A stretch of DNA of 64,000 nucleotides from Rubrivivax gelatinosus IL144 (GTDB lineage Bacteria > Pseudomonadota > Gammaproteobacteria > Burkholderiales > Burkholderiaceae_C). The DNA lies in contig NC_017075.1 in the NCBI RefSeq assembly GCF_000284255.1, positions 1,674,001-1,738,000 on the forward strand, in the 5' to 3' direction. The notes beneath the pieces are model-generated. The model searched no databases and was not told the DNA's origin. It saw only the letters and a program-made list of their open reading frames with translations. Positions 23,633 to 32,798 of the stretch are shown in pieces (positions within the stretch are counted from its first letter, which is position 1; the number at the start of each line of letters is the position of its first letter). Both the position numbers and the translations under genes were made by a program.

Positions 23633-23663
23633 TGCCTGATTCCCCTGGAATCAGGCATTTTTT
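23633..23663 (+). terminator. Original chromosomal terminator of tRNA-His
   Basis: TGCCTGATTCC (23633-23643) and GGAATCAGGCA (23647-23657) form an 11-bp stem with a 3-nt loop and a six-T run. Its place just after attR shows that it was the tRNA-His terminator before the island entered. Confidence 0.85.
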
Positions 23664-23811
23664 CTTTGTGCGTTCCGAAAGTTGTCGCACGGGCTGTGAG
23701 ACGGCCCGGTGTCACGACGCTCGATGAGCGAACCGGCGGACGCAAGGTGCTGCATCCCTCGCGCCACACGCTGAAGGTCCGCCTGGGGCAGGCGGGTGTC
23801 CCGCCTAAGTA

Positions 23812-24459
23812 CTAGCGCGGCTGATCCTTCCCGGTGGCGCTCAGCACGGTGTCGGCGTCCAGGCCGTAACCCCGCAGCCACAGGTCGACGCCCTGAGACA
23901 CCGTCGTGCGAACCGTTGTCGCCGGCGGCATGTCGCGATAGACGCCGAGCTGGCGCTTCTCGCGCAGTTCGGATTCCACCAAGGCCTTGAAGTGCCAGGC
24001 CGCCGTCATGGCGTCCACATCGGCGCGCCCTTGCGCGGCCAGCAGCTTCGCGAGGAAGTCGCGCATCTTCCCCCAGCCCTTCGAGATGCCTTTCTCGAAG
24101 ACCAGGCGGCCGACGTCGCTGCGATCCCCTTCGGCGATGGCCATGCGGCCGAAGGCCACCATGTCGGGCGACAGCAGGCCTTCGATGTACTGCACGCCGA
24201 TGTTCACGAGGACCTCGCGCAGCGGGCCCGGGCGCTCGAGGTGGTCGAACACCGAACCCATGAGCCGATGAGCGGAGCGGTCCATGACCGCCACGAACAG
24301 CTCTTCCTTGGAGCTGAAGTAGTTGTAGAGCGTGGCCTTGGAGCCTCCGACTCTCTGGGCGATCTCTGCCATGGAGGCCTTGTCGAAGCCCACCTCCTCG
24401 AACACCCCGGCCGCGACGTTGACGATGTGCTGTCGGCGCTCTTCGCTCTTGGTACGCAT
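23812..24459 (-). CDS. TetR/AcrR-family regulator, likely repressor of the adjacent RND pump
   Basis: A 215-residue protein with the TetR N-terminal helix-turn-helix at about residues 25-52 (SMAEIAQRVGGSKATLYNYF) and a C-terminal AcrR-type ligand domain (LREVLVNIGVQYIEGLL onward). It is divergent from the efflux operon beginning at 24680 across a 220-bp gap, the standard arrangement for local repression relieved by a pump substrate. The start at 24459 gives MRTKSEERRQHIV. It is the first chromosomal gene after the island. Confidence 0.9.
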   Translation of the reverse strand: MRTKSEERRQHIVNVAAGVFEEVGFDKASMAEIAQRVGGSKATLYNYFSSKEELFVAVMDRSAHRLMGSVFDHLERPGPLREVLVNIGVQYIEGLLSPDMVAFGRMAIAEGDRSDVGRLVFEKGISKGWGKMRDFLAKLLAAQGRADVDAMTAAWHFKALVESELREKRQLGVYRDMPPATTVRTTVSQGVDLWLRGYGLDADTVLSATGKDQPR

Positions 24460-24679
24460 GGGAGTCGGTCCCGCAATCGGTAGTTCGGGGGCGGGCTGAA
24501 GCGGCTCCGGCCTGGGTGCGGGATTGTGCCCGCCCCGCCGGCCGCCGGCGGCCGGCGCCGGGCGTGGACTCCGTCACGGCCTCGGCCCCCAAGTCCGCGT
24601 TGCCGAGCAGGGAGTCGCGAAACCCAATAAGATACCGTACAGTTCAGTTTAGAAAAGCTCTCGGCCGGAGTGCCCCACC
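24460..24679. promoter_or_regulatory. Divergent TetR/RND control region
   Basis: The AT-richer part, AATAAGATACCGTACAG at 24627-24643 and the following TTCAGTTTAG, stands out from GC-rich surroundings. The half-sites ACCGTAC and GTTCAGT resemble an imperfect repressor operator overlapping the promoter of the pump operon. I could not place -35/-10 hexamers with normal spacing. Confidence 0.4.
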
Positions 24680-25870
24680 ATGTCTCACACCCCCTTCACC
24701 AAAAGCGTGCCGGCTGCTGCCGCCGCCACCGCCATCGTCTTGCTGACGGCCTGCGGCAAGCCGCCCGCCGGCGGTCCGCCGCCTGCACTGGCCGTTCCCC
24801 AGGTGGGTGTCGTCACGGTGCAGGCCCAGGCCTTGCCGATCACGCGCGAACTGCCTGGCCGGGTGACGGCGGAGATGGTCTCGGACGTGCGTCCGCAAGT
24901 CGGCGGCATCGTGCAGCGCCGTGCCTTCATCGAAGGAAGCCTGGTCAAGGCCGGCGACCTGCTCTACCAGATCGACCCCGCGACCTATCAGGCGACGGTC
25001 GATTCGGCCCAGGCGGCGCTGGAGCGTGCCGAAGCCACCCTGGTCAGTGCCCGGCTGAAGGCCGAGCGTTACGGCGAGCTGGTGAAGATCAGGGCCGTCA
25101 GCCAGCAGGACGCCGATGACGCCGCCGCCGCCTTGCTGCAGGCGCGTGCCGACGTCAATTCCGCCCGGGCGGCCCTGGCCACCGCCCGCATCAACCTGTC
25201 CTACACGCGGGTCAGTGCCCCGATCTCCGGCCGGGTGGGGCGGTCCTCGGTGAGCCCGGGGGCGCTGGTCACGGCCAACCAGACCACCGCGCTGGCGACC
25301 GTGCAGCAGCTCGATCCGATCTACGTCGACGTCACGCAGCCCAGCGCGGCGCTGCTGCGGCTCAAGCGCGCGCTCGAGGCCGGTCAGCTCAAGCATGCGG
25401 GTGCCGACGCCGCCAAGGTGGATCTGCTGCTGGAAGACGGCAGCCGCTACCCCCTGGCAGGCAAGCTGAAGTTCGCTGAAGTCTCGGTCGACCCGACCAG
25501 CGGCGCCGTGACCATCCGGGCCGAGTTCCCGAACCCCAAGGGCGAACTGCTGCCGGGCATGTACGCGCGCGCCGTCGTCCAGCAAGGCGTCGCCGAGCAG
25601 GCCATCGCCGTGCCCCAGCGTGCCATCGTGCGCGACACCAAGGGCGACCCCACCGCATACGTCGTCACGCCGGACAACAAGGTCGAGCTGCGTTCGCTGC
25701 AGACGGGGCAGACCATCGGGGACCGCTGGATGGTGACATCGGGCCTGAAGGCCGGCGACCGCCTGGTCGTCGACGGGCTGCAGAAGATCCGTCCCGGTCA
25801 GACCGTGGAGGTGCTGCCCGCCGGCGCCGGGCCCACTCCGCCGCAAGCCGCTTCGGCCGCCCGTTCCTGA
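24680..25870 (+). CDS. RND efflux periplasmic adaptor (AcrA/MexA family)
   Basis: A 396-residue lipoprotein adaptor that bridges the inner-membrane pump and the outer-membrane channel. The signal peptide ends at lipobox LTAC, with the lipidated Cys at residue 25. The HlyD-type barrel/lipoyl start is ITRELPGRVTAEMVSDVRPQVGG, the helical hairpin includes the ALERAEATL stretch, and the second lipoyl half has INLSYTRVSAPISGRVG. It ends with a beta-barrel and membrane-proximal domain. It is the first gene of a three-gene operon, 24 bp before the pump. Confidence 0.93.
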   Translation: MSHTPFTKSVPAAAAATAIVLLTACGKPPAGGPPPALAVPQVGVVTVQAQALPITRELPGRVTAEMVSDVRPQVGGIVQRRAFIEGSLVKAGDLLYQIDPATYQATVDSAQAALERAEATLVSARLKAERYGELVKIRAVSQQDADDAAAALLQARADVNSARAALATARINLSYTRVSAPISGRVGRSSVSPGALVTANQTTALATVQQLDPIYVDVTQPSAALLRLKRALEAGQLKHAGADAAKVDLLLEDGSRYPLAGKLKFAEVSVDPTSGAVTIRAEFPNPKGELLPGMYARAVVQQGVAEQAIAVPQRAIVRDTKGDPTAYVVTPDNKVELRSLQTGQTIGDRWMVTSGLKAGDRLVVDGLQKIRPGQTVEVLPAGAGPTPPQAASAARS

Positions 25871-25894
25871 CCCCGCGCTGGAGACGCACACATC

Positions 25895-28800
25895 ATGGCT
25901 CGCTTCTTCATCGAACGGCCCGTCTTCGCCTGGGTCCTGGCCATCGTCACCATGCTGGCCGGCATCCTGTCGATCAAGGCGTTGCCGGTCGCGCAGTACC
26001 CCAGCATCGCGCCGCCTTCGATCGCCATCTCGGCGACCTACCCGGGCGCTTCCGCCAAGACCCTGGAGGACACGGTCACCCAGGTCATCGAGCAGAAGAT
26101 GCAGGGGCTGGACCGCCTGCTCTACATGAGCTCGACCAGCGACTCGACCGGCAACGTGTCGATCACGCTGACCTTCGAGAACGGCACCAATCCCGACACC
26201 GCCCAGGTGCAGGTGCAGAACAAGCTCGCGCTGGCCACGCCGCTGCTGCCTCAGGCGGTGCAGTCGCAGGGCGTCAAGGTCACCAAGTCTTCCAGCAGCT
26301 TCCTGGCCGTGCTGGCCTTCATCTCCGAAGACGGGAAGATGAGCAGCGCGGACATGTCCGATTACGTCGCCTCCTCCGTACAGGAGCCGATGAGCCGTGT
26401 TCCCGGCGTCGGCGAGACCCAGCTCTTCGGGGCGCAGTACGCGATGCGCATCTGGCTGGACCCCAGCAAGCTCAACCAGTACAAGCTCACCCCGGCCGAC
26501 GTCAGCGCCGCCATCCAGGCGCAGAACGCGCAGGTCTCGGCTGGCGAGTTCGGCGGTGCCCCATCGCTCAAGGGCCAGCAACTGAATGCCACCATCAATG
26601 CCCAGACGCGGCTGCAGACGGTGGACGAGTTCAATCAGCTCCTGCTGCGCACGCAGACCGACGGCTCGCAGGTCTTCCTGTCGGACGTCGCGAGGGTGGA
26701 ACTCGGCAGCGAGAACTACGCCATCAGCGGCACCTTCAACGGCAAGCCGGCCATGGGCCTGGCCCTGAAGCTCGCGACGGGGGCCAATGCGCTGGACACC
26801 ATCAAGGCCGTCGAGGCCAAGATGGACGAGCTTCAGCCCTACTTCCCCGCGGGCATGAAGGTGGTCAAGCCGTACGACACGACGCCTTTCGTGCGCATCG
26901 CCGTCGAGGAGGTGGTCAAGACCCTGGTCGAGGCCGTCGTGCTGGTGTTCCTGGTCATGTACCTGTTCCTGCAGAACTTCCGCGCCACGCTGATCCCGAC
27001 GATCGCGGTGCCGGTCGTGCTGCTGGGCACCTTCGGCGTGCTGATGGCCGCCGGCTTCAACATCAACACCCTGACGATGTTCGCGATGGTCCTGGCCATC
27101 GGCCTGCTGGTCGACGACGCCATCGTGGTCGTGGAGAACGTCGAGCGGGTGATGAGCGAGGAAGGGCTGTCGCCGAAGGAAGCGACCAAGAAGTCCATGA
27201 ACCAGATCACCGGGGCGCTGGTGGGCGTCGCCCTGGTCCTCGCGGCGGTGTTCGTGCCGATGGCGTTCTTCGGCGGCTCCACGGGTGTGATCTACCGCCA
27301 GTTCTCGATCACCATCGTCTCGGCGATGGCGCTGTCGGTGCTGACCGCCCTGGTGCTGACGCCGGCCCTGTGCGCGACCTTGCTCAGGCCGGTGGAAAAA
27401 GGGCACGCCGAGGCCACGTCCGGATTCTTCGGCTGGTTCAACCGCAACTTCCGCCGCAGCAGCGTCGCCTACGGCGGCGCGGTGCGCCACGTGCTGCACC
27501 GCAGCCGCCGCTACCTGCTGATCTACGGCGTTCTGTCGCTGCTGGTGGTGGGCGCCTACATCAAGCTGCCCAAGGGCTTCCTGCCCGACGAGGACCAGGG
27601 CACCGTCTTCACGCTGGTGCAGTTGCCGCCGACCGCCACGTCCGAGCGGACCAGCGAAGTGCTGGCGGCGGTCGAGAAGCACTATCTGGTCGACGAGAAG
27701 GACGCCGTCGAGTCGACCTTCGCGGTCAGCGGCTTCAGCTTCGCCGGCCGCGGCCAGAACATGGGCCTGGTCTTCACGCGGCTGAGGCCCTGGGACGAAC
27801 GCAAGAGCGCAGATCTCAAGGCCAGCGCCGTGGTGGCGCGTGCGCAGCAAGCCTTCACGCTGATCCGCGACGCCTCGGTGTTCGCCATCATCCCGCCGGC
27901 CGTGTCCGAGCTGGGCAACGCCACCGGCTTCGACCTGATGCTGCAGGACCGGGGCAACCTGGGACATGCCGCGTTGATGGACGCGCGCAACCAGCTGCTG
28001 GGCATGGCGTCCCAGGAGAAGGGCCTGGCCGGCGTGCGGCCCAACGGCATGGACGACAAGCCGCAGTACGTGCTCAGCATCGACAAGGCCAAGGCCACGG
28101 CGCTCGGCCTGTCGGTGGCGGACATCAACGCGGTGCTGTCGGCCGCCTGGGGCAGCGCCTACGTCGACGACTTCATCGACAAGGGCCGGGTCAAGAAGAT
28201 CTATGTCCAGGGAGATGCCGCCTACCGAATGGTGCCTGAGGACCTGAGCCGCTGGTACGCGCGCAACAGCGCCGGTCAGATGGTGCGCTTCGACACGTTC
28301 GCCAGCGGCCACTGGACGTCCGGCTCGCCGCGCCTGGAGCGATACAACGGCGTCTCGTCGGTGGAGATCCTGGGAATGGCCATCCCCGGCATGATGTCCA
28401 GCGGCGAGGCCATGTCCAAGATGGAGGAACTGGTCGCGCGCCTGCCCAAGGGCATCGGCTACGAATGGACCGGCTTGTCGCTGCAGGAGCGGCAGGCGGG
28501 CTCGCAGGCGATGATGCTCTACGCGCTGTCGGTGCTGATCGTCTTCCTGTGCCTGGCGGCGCTGTACGAGAGCTGGGCGATCCCGTTCGCGGTGATCCTG
28601 GTCGTGCCGCTGGGCGTGCTGGGCACGCTGGTGGCGGCTCTTCTGACCTGGAAGCTCAACGACGTGTACTTCCAGGTCGGCCTGCTGACGACCGTCGGCC
28701 TGGCGAGCAAGAACGCCATCCTGATCATCGAGTTCGCCAAGGACCTGGTGGCCCAGGGCCGCAGCCATATGCAGGCGGCGGTGGAGGCCGCCCGGCTGCG

Positions 28801-29056
28801 TCTGCGGCCGATCATCATGACCTCGCTGGCCTTCGTGCTGGGCATCGTGCCGCTGGCGCACAACAACGGCGCCGGCTCCGGCGCTCAGAACGCGCTGGGC
28901 AATGCCGTGATCGGCGGCATGCTCACCGGCACCTTCCTGGCGATCTTCTTCGTGCCGCTGTTCTTCGTGGTCGTCATGCGGCTGTTCGACCGGCGTCCCG
29001 CGCCGGACGCCGCGGCGTCCTCGGGCGGCCAACCCACCGTGACGGAGGTGCGTTGA
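25895..29056 (+). CDS. RND multidrug efflux pump, HAE-1 family (AcrB/MexB-like)
   Basis: A 1053-residue proton-driven pump, full length. It begins [18 protein letters not shown] as AcrB-type pumps do. The proton-relay residues D407 and D408 (LLVDDAIVV) and K939 (LASKNAIL) are present in transmembrane helices 4 and 10. Two large periplasmic loops lie between helices 1-2 and 7-8, and the second half restarts near [29 protein letters not shown]. It would export hydrophobic or amphiphilic compounds with its adaptor and the channel encoded 1 bp downstream. Confidence 0.95.
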   Translation: MARFFIERPVFAWVLAIVTMLAGILSIKALPVAQYPSIAPPSIAISATYPGASAKTLEDTVTQVIEQKMQGLDRLLYMSSTSDSTGNVSITLTFENGTNPDTAQVQVQNKLALATPLLPQAVQSQGVKVTKSSSSFLAVLAFISEDGKMSSADMSDYVASSVQEPMSRVPGVGETQLFGAQYAMRIWLDPSKLNQYKLTPADVSAAIQAQNAQVSAGEFGGAPSLKGQQLNATINAQTRLQTVDEFNQLLLRTQTDGSQVFLSDVARVELGSENYAISGTFNGKPAMGLALKLATGANALDTIKAVEAKMDELQPYFPAGMKVVKPYDTTPFVRIAVEEVVKTLVEAVVLVFLVMYLFLQNFRATLIPTIAVPVVLLGTFGVLMAAGFNINTLTMFAMVLAIGLLVDDAIVVVENVERVMSEEGLSPKEATKKSMNQITGALVGVALVLAAVFVPMAFFGGSTGVIYRQFSITIVSAMALSVLTALVLTPALCATLLRPVEKGHAEATSGFFGWFNRNFRRSSVAYGGAVRHVLHRSRRYLLIYGVLSLLVVGAYIKLPKGFLPDEDQGTVFTLVQLPPTATSERTSEVLAAVEKHYLVDEKDAVESTFAVSGFSFAGRGQNMGLVFTRLRPWDERKSADLKASAVVARAQQAFTLIRDASVFAIIPPAVSELGNATGFDLMLQDRGNLGHAALMDARNQLLGMASQEKGLAGVRPNGMDDKPQYVLSIDKAKATALGLSVADINAVLSAAWGSAYVDDFIDKGRVKKIYVQGDAAYRMVPEDLSRWYARNSAGQMVRFDTFASGHWTSGSPRLERYNGVSSVEILGMAIPGMMSSGEAMSKMEELVARLPKGIGYEWTGLSLQERQAGSQAMMLYALSVLIVFLCLAALYESWAIPFAVILVVPLGVLGTLVAALLTWKLNDVYFQVGLLTTVGLASKNAILIIEFAKDLVAQGRSHMQAAVEAARLRLRPIIMTSLAFVLGIVPLAHNNGAGSGAQNALGNAVIGGMLTGTFLAIFFVPLFFVVVMRLFDRRPAPDAAASSGGQPTVTEVR

Positions 29057-29057
29057 G

Positions 29058-30521
29058 ATGCGCCGCTTGCTGACTTCCCCCACGCTCCTCGCCACGGCGG
29101 CGCTTGCCCTGCTGGGCGGCTGCAGCCTGATGCCCGTCTACGAGCGGCCGCCGCTGCCGGTGGCGGACCACTACCCGGCGCCGGCCACGCCCGCGGCGAA
29201 CTCCGTGAGCGCCGCCGAACTCGGCTGGCGCGACTTCTTCGCCGACGAGCGCCTGCGTGAACTCATCGGCCTGGCGCTGGACAACAACCGCGACCTGCGG
29301 GTGGCCGTGCTCGGCATCGAGAAGTCCCGCGCGGCCTACCGCATCCAGCGGGCCGACCTGTTCCCCGGTGTCAACGCGACAGCCGCGGGCACCGGCACCC
29401 GCACCCCGGCGGAGCAGACCGGCACCGGCCAGGCGGCGGTCAGCCATGCCTACAGCGCCGGCATCGGCTTCTCGGCTTACGAGCTGGACCTGTTCGGCCG
29501 CGTGCGCAGCCTCAACGAGCAGGCCCTGCAGGCCTACCTCGGCACCGCCGAGGCGGCGCTGAGCACGCGCATCAGCCTGGTGGCCGAGGTCGCCGGCGAC
29601 TACCTGACCCTGGCCGCCGACCAGGCCCTGCTGGACCTCGCCCGCCGTACGCTGGAGTCCCGCCAGGCGACGCTGGAGCTGACCGAGCGCGCCTACGCGC
29701 TGGGCTCGTCGTCCGAGCTGACCCTGCGTCAGGTGCAGAGCAGCCTGGAGTCGGCGCGGGTGGACGTCGCGGCCTACACGGCCCAGGTCGCGCAGGACCG
29801 CAATGCCCTGGCCCTGGTGGTCGGCACCGAGGTGCCGGAGCGTCTGCTGCCGCCGGCGCTGCCGCAGGTGCTGCCCCGGGTCTTCGGCGCCGGCGACCTG
29901 CCGCTGGGCCTGCCTTCGGACCTGCTGGCGCGCCGGCCCGACATCCGCTCGGCCGAGCACACGCTGCAGGCCGCCAACGCCAACATCGGCGCCGCACGCG
30001 CGGCGTTCTTCCCGCGCATCAGCCTGACGGCCTCGGCCGGCTACAGCAGTTCCGAGCTGAGCCAGCTGTTCAAGAGCGGACACGGCGGCGGCTGGACCTT
30101 CTCGCCCGGGCTGTCGCTGCCCCTGTTCGACGCCGGCAGCAACCAGGCCACGCTGGACAGCGCCAAGGCCGAGCGCGACATCGCCGTGGCCAGCTACGAG
30201 AAGACCATCCAGTCCGCCTTCAAGGAGGTGGCCGACGCCTTGGCGGTGCGCGCCACGGTCAGCGACCGCCAGTCTGCCCAGGCCCGGCTGGTCGACGCCA
30301 CGCAGCAGAGCCTGCGCCTGTCCGACGCGCGCTTTCGCATGGGGGTGGACAGCTACCTGGACGTCCTGGACGCCCAGCGCAGCCTGTACAGCGCCCAGCA
30401 GGGCCTGATCAGTGTCGAGCTGGCGCGGGCCAACAACCTGGTCACCCTCTACAAGGTTCTGGGTGGCGGCTGGACCGAGCAGACCGCGGCGCAAGCGCCT
30501 GCCGAGCCGGCACGTCGCTGA
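29058..30521 (+). CDS. RND outer-membrane factor, NodT family lipoprotein (OprM-like)
   Basis: A 487-residue outer-membrane channel. The signal peptide ends at lipobox LGGC (Cys about residue 22). Two OEP repeats follow, the first from about residue 65 ([24 protein letters not shown]) and the second from about 280 ([20 protein letters not shown]), typical of TolC/OprM. It starts 1 bp after the pump stop, so it is translationally coupled. Confidence 0.94.
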   Translation: MRRLLTSPTLLATAALALLGGCSLMPVYERPPLPVADHYPAPATPAANSVSAAELGWRDFFADERLRELIGLALDNNRDLRVAVLGIEKSRAAYRIQRADLFPGVNATAAGTGTRTPAEQTGTGQAAVSHAYSAGIGFSAYELDLFGRVRSLNEQALQAYLGTAEAALSTRISLVAEVAGDYLTLAADQALLDLARRTLESRQATLELTERAYALGSSSELTLRQVQSSLESARVDVAAYTAQVAQDRNALALVVGTEVPERLLPPALPQVLPRVFGAGDLPLGLPSDLLARRPDIRSAEHTLQAANANIGAARAAFFPRISLTASAGYSSSELSQLFKSGHGGGWTFSPGLSLPLFDAGSNQATLDSAKAERDIAVASYEKTIQSAFKEVADALAVRATVSDRQSAQARLVDATQQSLRLSDARFRMGVDSYLDVLDAQRSLYSAQQGLISVELARANNLVTLYKVLGGGWTEQTAAQAPAEPARR

Positions 30522-30534
30522 CGGTGGCGACGCC

Positions 30535-31227
30535 ATGGGTGCCCGGCGCGCAGCCTCCGGCCTCAAGGCGCAGCAGGCCGACGAGACCCGGCAGCGCCTG
30601 CTCGATGCTGCCGGTCGCGTCTTCGTCGAGACGAGTGTGGCCTCGGCCACGCTGGAGGCGATCGTGCGGTCGGCCGGGCTGACGCGCGGGGCGCTGTACT
30701 GGCACTTCGACGGCAAGTCCAGCCTCCTGCAGGCGCTGCTGCAGTCGCGGCGGCTGCCCCTGGAGCAGCTGGCACCCGAGGACATGCGCAGGGCACCGGC
30801 GCCGACCCTGGCGCGGGCGGTGGCCGAAACCGTGTCCGATGCTCGCCACCGCGAACTCTGCCAGCTGCTGGTGCGCAACCCCGACGTGCCCGAGGTGCGC
30901 GAACGCATCCTGCTGGCGCGCTGTCGCCTGCAGCGGGCCATCCAGCGGGCGCTCGGCACGCGGCAGGCGGCGGCGCGGCATCTGGGATGGCCCGTGCGCG
31001 CCTGCGTGATCGGCACGCTGGCCGAGTGGCTGGAGCTGCCGCCGCCGGCCGGCGTGGACGTCGACGGGCTGGCGGCCGTGCTCGAGCAGGCGCTGGGCGT
31101 TTCGCGCCAGCCCGATGCTCCGCATCCGTCCCCGTGCGGCGTCGTTCAAGAGGACGGCATGCGGCCTTCGTCGGTGCTGCCGCCGCCCTGCGCGCACTGG
31201 GCCGGGCGCTACTGCGGCAAGCGCTGA
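30535..31227 (+). CDS. TetR/AcrR-family regulator downstream of the RND operon
   Basis: A 230-residue protein with a TetR helix-turn-helix near residues 30-55 (ATLEAIVRSAGLTRGALYWHF), identical in style to AcrR/TtgR pump repressors, and a TetR_C AcrR-like domain after it. It lies 13 bp after the channel gene, probably co-transcribed, giving the pump a second regulator besides the divergent one. The ATG at 30535 is used; the open frame upstream belongs to the channel gene region. Confidence 0.88.
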   Translation: MGARRAASGLKAQQADETRQRLLDAAGRVFVETSVASATLEAIVRSAGLTRGALYWHFDGKSSLLQALLQSRRLPLEQLAPEDMRRAPAPTLARAVAETVSDARHRELCQLLVRNPDVPEVRERILLARCRLQRAIQRALGTRQAAARHLGWPVRACVIGTLAEWLELPPPAGVDVDGLAAVLEQALGVSRQPDAPHPSPCGVVQEDGMRPSSVLPPPCAHWAGRYCGKR

Positions 31228-31269
31228 GCGCACTCGCGTCCTCGGGCTCGCCGCCGGTGCCCGCCCTGC

Positions 31270-32130
31270 GTGCCGCAGGCGGAGGCCGTGGCGAACCCCG
31301 TCGCGGTGCAGGCGAGCCCTTCGGCGCCGCCGCCGTCGCCGCCCCAGGCCCACCCGTCGCGGGCTTCGGTCCGGCAGCTGAACACGGCCTCGCCCGAGGA
31401 TCTGTACGCGATCTATCGCGCGGGCCTGGAGTCGGACTCGGTCGAAGCCAAGTTCATCGCCAGCGAGGCCGTGGGTCATTGCCTGCTGTCCGTGCACGAC
31501 GTCCACGCCGGGCTGGCGATGGCCGACGCACAGATCAAGGGCGATATCGAACTGGCCAGGACCCAGCTTCGCGATCGCTGCAAGCTCTTCTACGGCGAGT
31601 CGCCGCAGGCGCTGCGGGCCGGGCGCAAGGCGCTGCACGATGCCGTGTACGGCCCGGACTCTCCGATAAGCTCGGTCGCACTCGACTTGCCGGATGACCC
31701 GGGCGACGCCCAGGTCCGGCAGGTCAGGGCGGCCCTGTCCCGGACCCTGCAGCGCGACGGCGGTGACGCGCTGCCGTGGGCCGGGGGGGCTTTGTCCGAC
31801 TGGCTGCAGTTCCTACAGCAGCACCCGGACCAGGCTGCCGGACTGGACGAGACGCTGAGGGAAGGCGCGACCCTGGGCGAGGCCGTGCTGCTGGCCAGCT
31901 GCACGCTCGGCGGCCATTGCGGCCGCGGCACGCTGCTTCAGTTGATGTTCTGCATGCAGATGGGCCGCTGCGACGCGGTCGACGCGACCGTCGTCGCCGG
32001 CGCGGAGGACGCGCCGGCTGCCGAGCGCATGCAGGCCCAGGCTGCGGTGATCGCCGAGGCGATCCGCACCGGGCGGCTGTCGCGGCTGGGGCTGCCGGCC
32101 GCACGGCCTCCCGGTCTTCGGGGGCCTTAG
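31270..32130 (+). CDS. Hypothetical protein, helical
   Basis: A 286-residue protein from GTG 31270. The N-terminus is Pro/Ala-rich and low-complexity to about residue 35. The rest is helical with conserved-looking cysteines (GHCLLSVHD, RDRCKLFYGE, ASCTLGGHCGRG, FCMQMGRCD), suggesting a secreted or disulphide-bonded protein. No signal peptide is seen with this start. The frame is the same as that of the upstream TetR gene and has no stop between 31228 and 31270, so the true start is uncertain. Its stop overlaps the convergent barrel gene by 4 bp. Family not recognised. Confidence 0.6.
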   Translation: MPQAEAVANPVAVQASPSAPPPSPPQAHPSRASVRQLNTASPEDLYAIYRAGLESDSVEAKFIASEAVGHCLLSVHDVHAGLAMADAQIKGDIELARTQLRDRCKLFYGESPQALRAGRKALHDAVYGPDSPISSVALDLPDDPGDAQVRQVRAALSRTLQRDGGDALPWAGGALSDWLQFLQQHPDQAAGLDETLREGATLGEAVLLASCTLGGHCGRGTLLQLMFCMQMGRCDAVDATVVAGAEDAPAAERMQAQAAVIAEAIRTGRLSRLGLPAARPPGLRGP

Positions 32131-32666
32131 AACGCGAAGTTCGCGCCGAAGGTCGTCTGGCCGACGTAGGGCTTGGCGTCGAACGCGTTGACGAAGCGGT
32201 AGCGCTCGTAGCCCAGGCGCAGCGAGGTCTTCTGGTTCAGGTCGTACTGCAGGCCGGCGCCGACCTTCAGCGCCGGGCTGTTGTCGGTGCCGTCCGAGGT
32301 CTTCAGGTGGCCTTCGGCGACGCCCAGGCTGCCCAGCACCGACCACTTCGGCACGAACTCGTAGCTGGCGACGCCGTCCAGGAACACGCCCTGGGCCTTG
32401 GCGGTGCCGCCGGTGCCGTCTGCGTGCGAGCGGCCGAGGTTGAAGTAGCCGCCTTCGACGGCGAAGTTCGGCGTCACGTGGTAGCCGCCATAGAGCTTCA
32501 GGCCCGGGCCCGAGCCGCCGTCACCGCCGCCGAAGCCGTTGATGCGGCTGCTGTAGTCCGGTGCGCTCAGCGCGCCGCCGACGTACAGCCCTTCGGCGTG
32601 CGCGACGCCGCCGATGCCGGCCAGCAGAGACATGACGACGAGGGGCTTGGCGAAACGAGTGGACAT
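32127..32666 (-). CDS. Outer-membrane beta-barrel protein, OmpW/OmpA-like
   Basis: A 179-residue protein with a signal peptide (RFAKPLVVMSLLAGIGGVAHA, cleavage near residue 25). Alternating strands follow (LYVGGALSAPDYS, GLKLYGGYHVTPNFAVEGGYFNLG), and the protein ends with aromatic residue F, the outer-membrane assembly signal (TTFGANFAF). This is the eight-stranded porin-like fold of OmpA-like/OmpW proteins. The start at 32666 follows AAGGAAAG; the longer frame to 32735 is rejected. Role in the envelope is not specified by the sequence. Confidence 0.85.
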   Translation of the reverse strand: MSTRFAKPLVVMSLLAGIGGVAHAEGLYVGGALSAPDYSSRINGFGGGDGGSGPGLKLYGGYHVTPNFAVEGGYFNLGRSHADGTGGTAKAQGVFLDGVASYEFVPKWSVLGSLGVAEGHLKTSDGTDNSPALKVGAGLQYDLNQKTSLRLGYERYRFVNAFDAKPYVGQTTFGANFAF

Positions 32667-32798
32667 CTTGCTTTCCTTCTTCGATGTCGCACCGGGGATC
32701 GATGCGATGGCTCCACTGTGCGAGCCGCGCTGCAAGCCGCGGTTTCGTCGCGCCGTGCCGGGCGTTACGCGTGTAGCCCGTGCTGCAACGCGGCGTCT

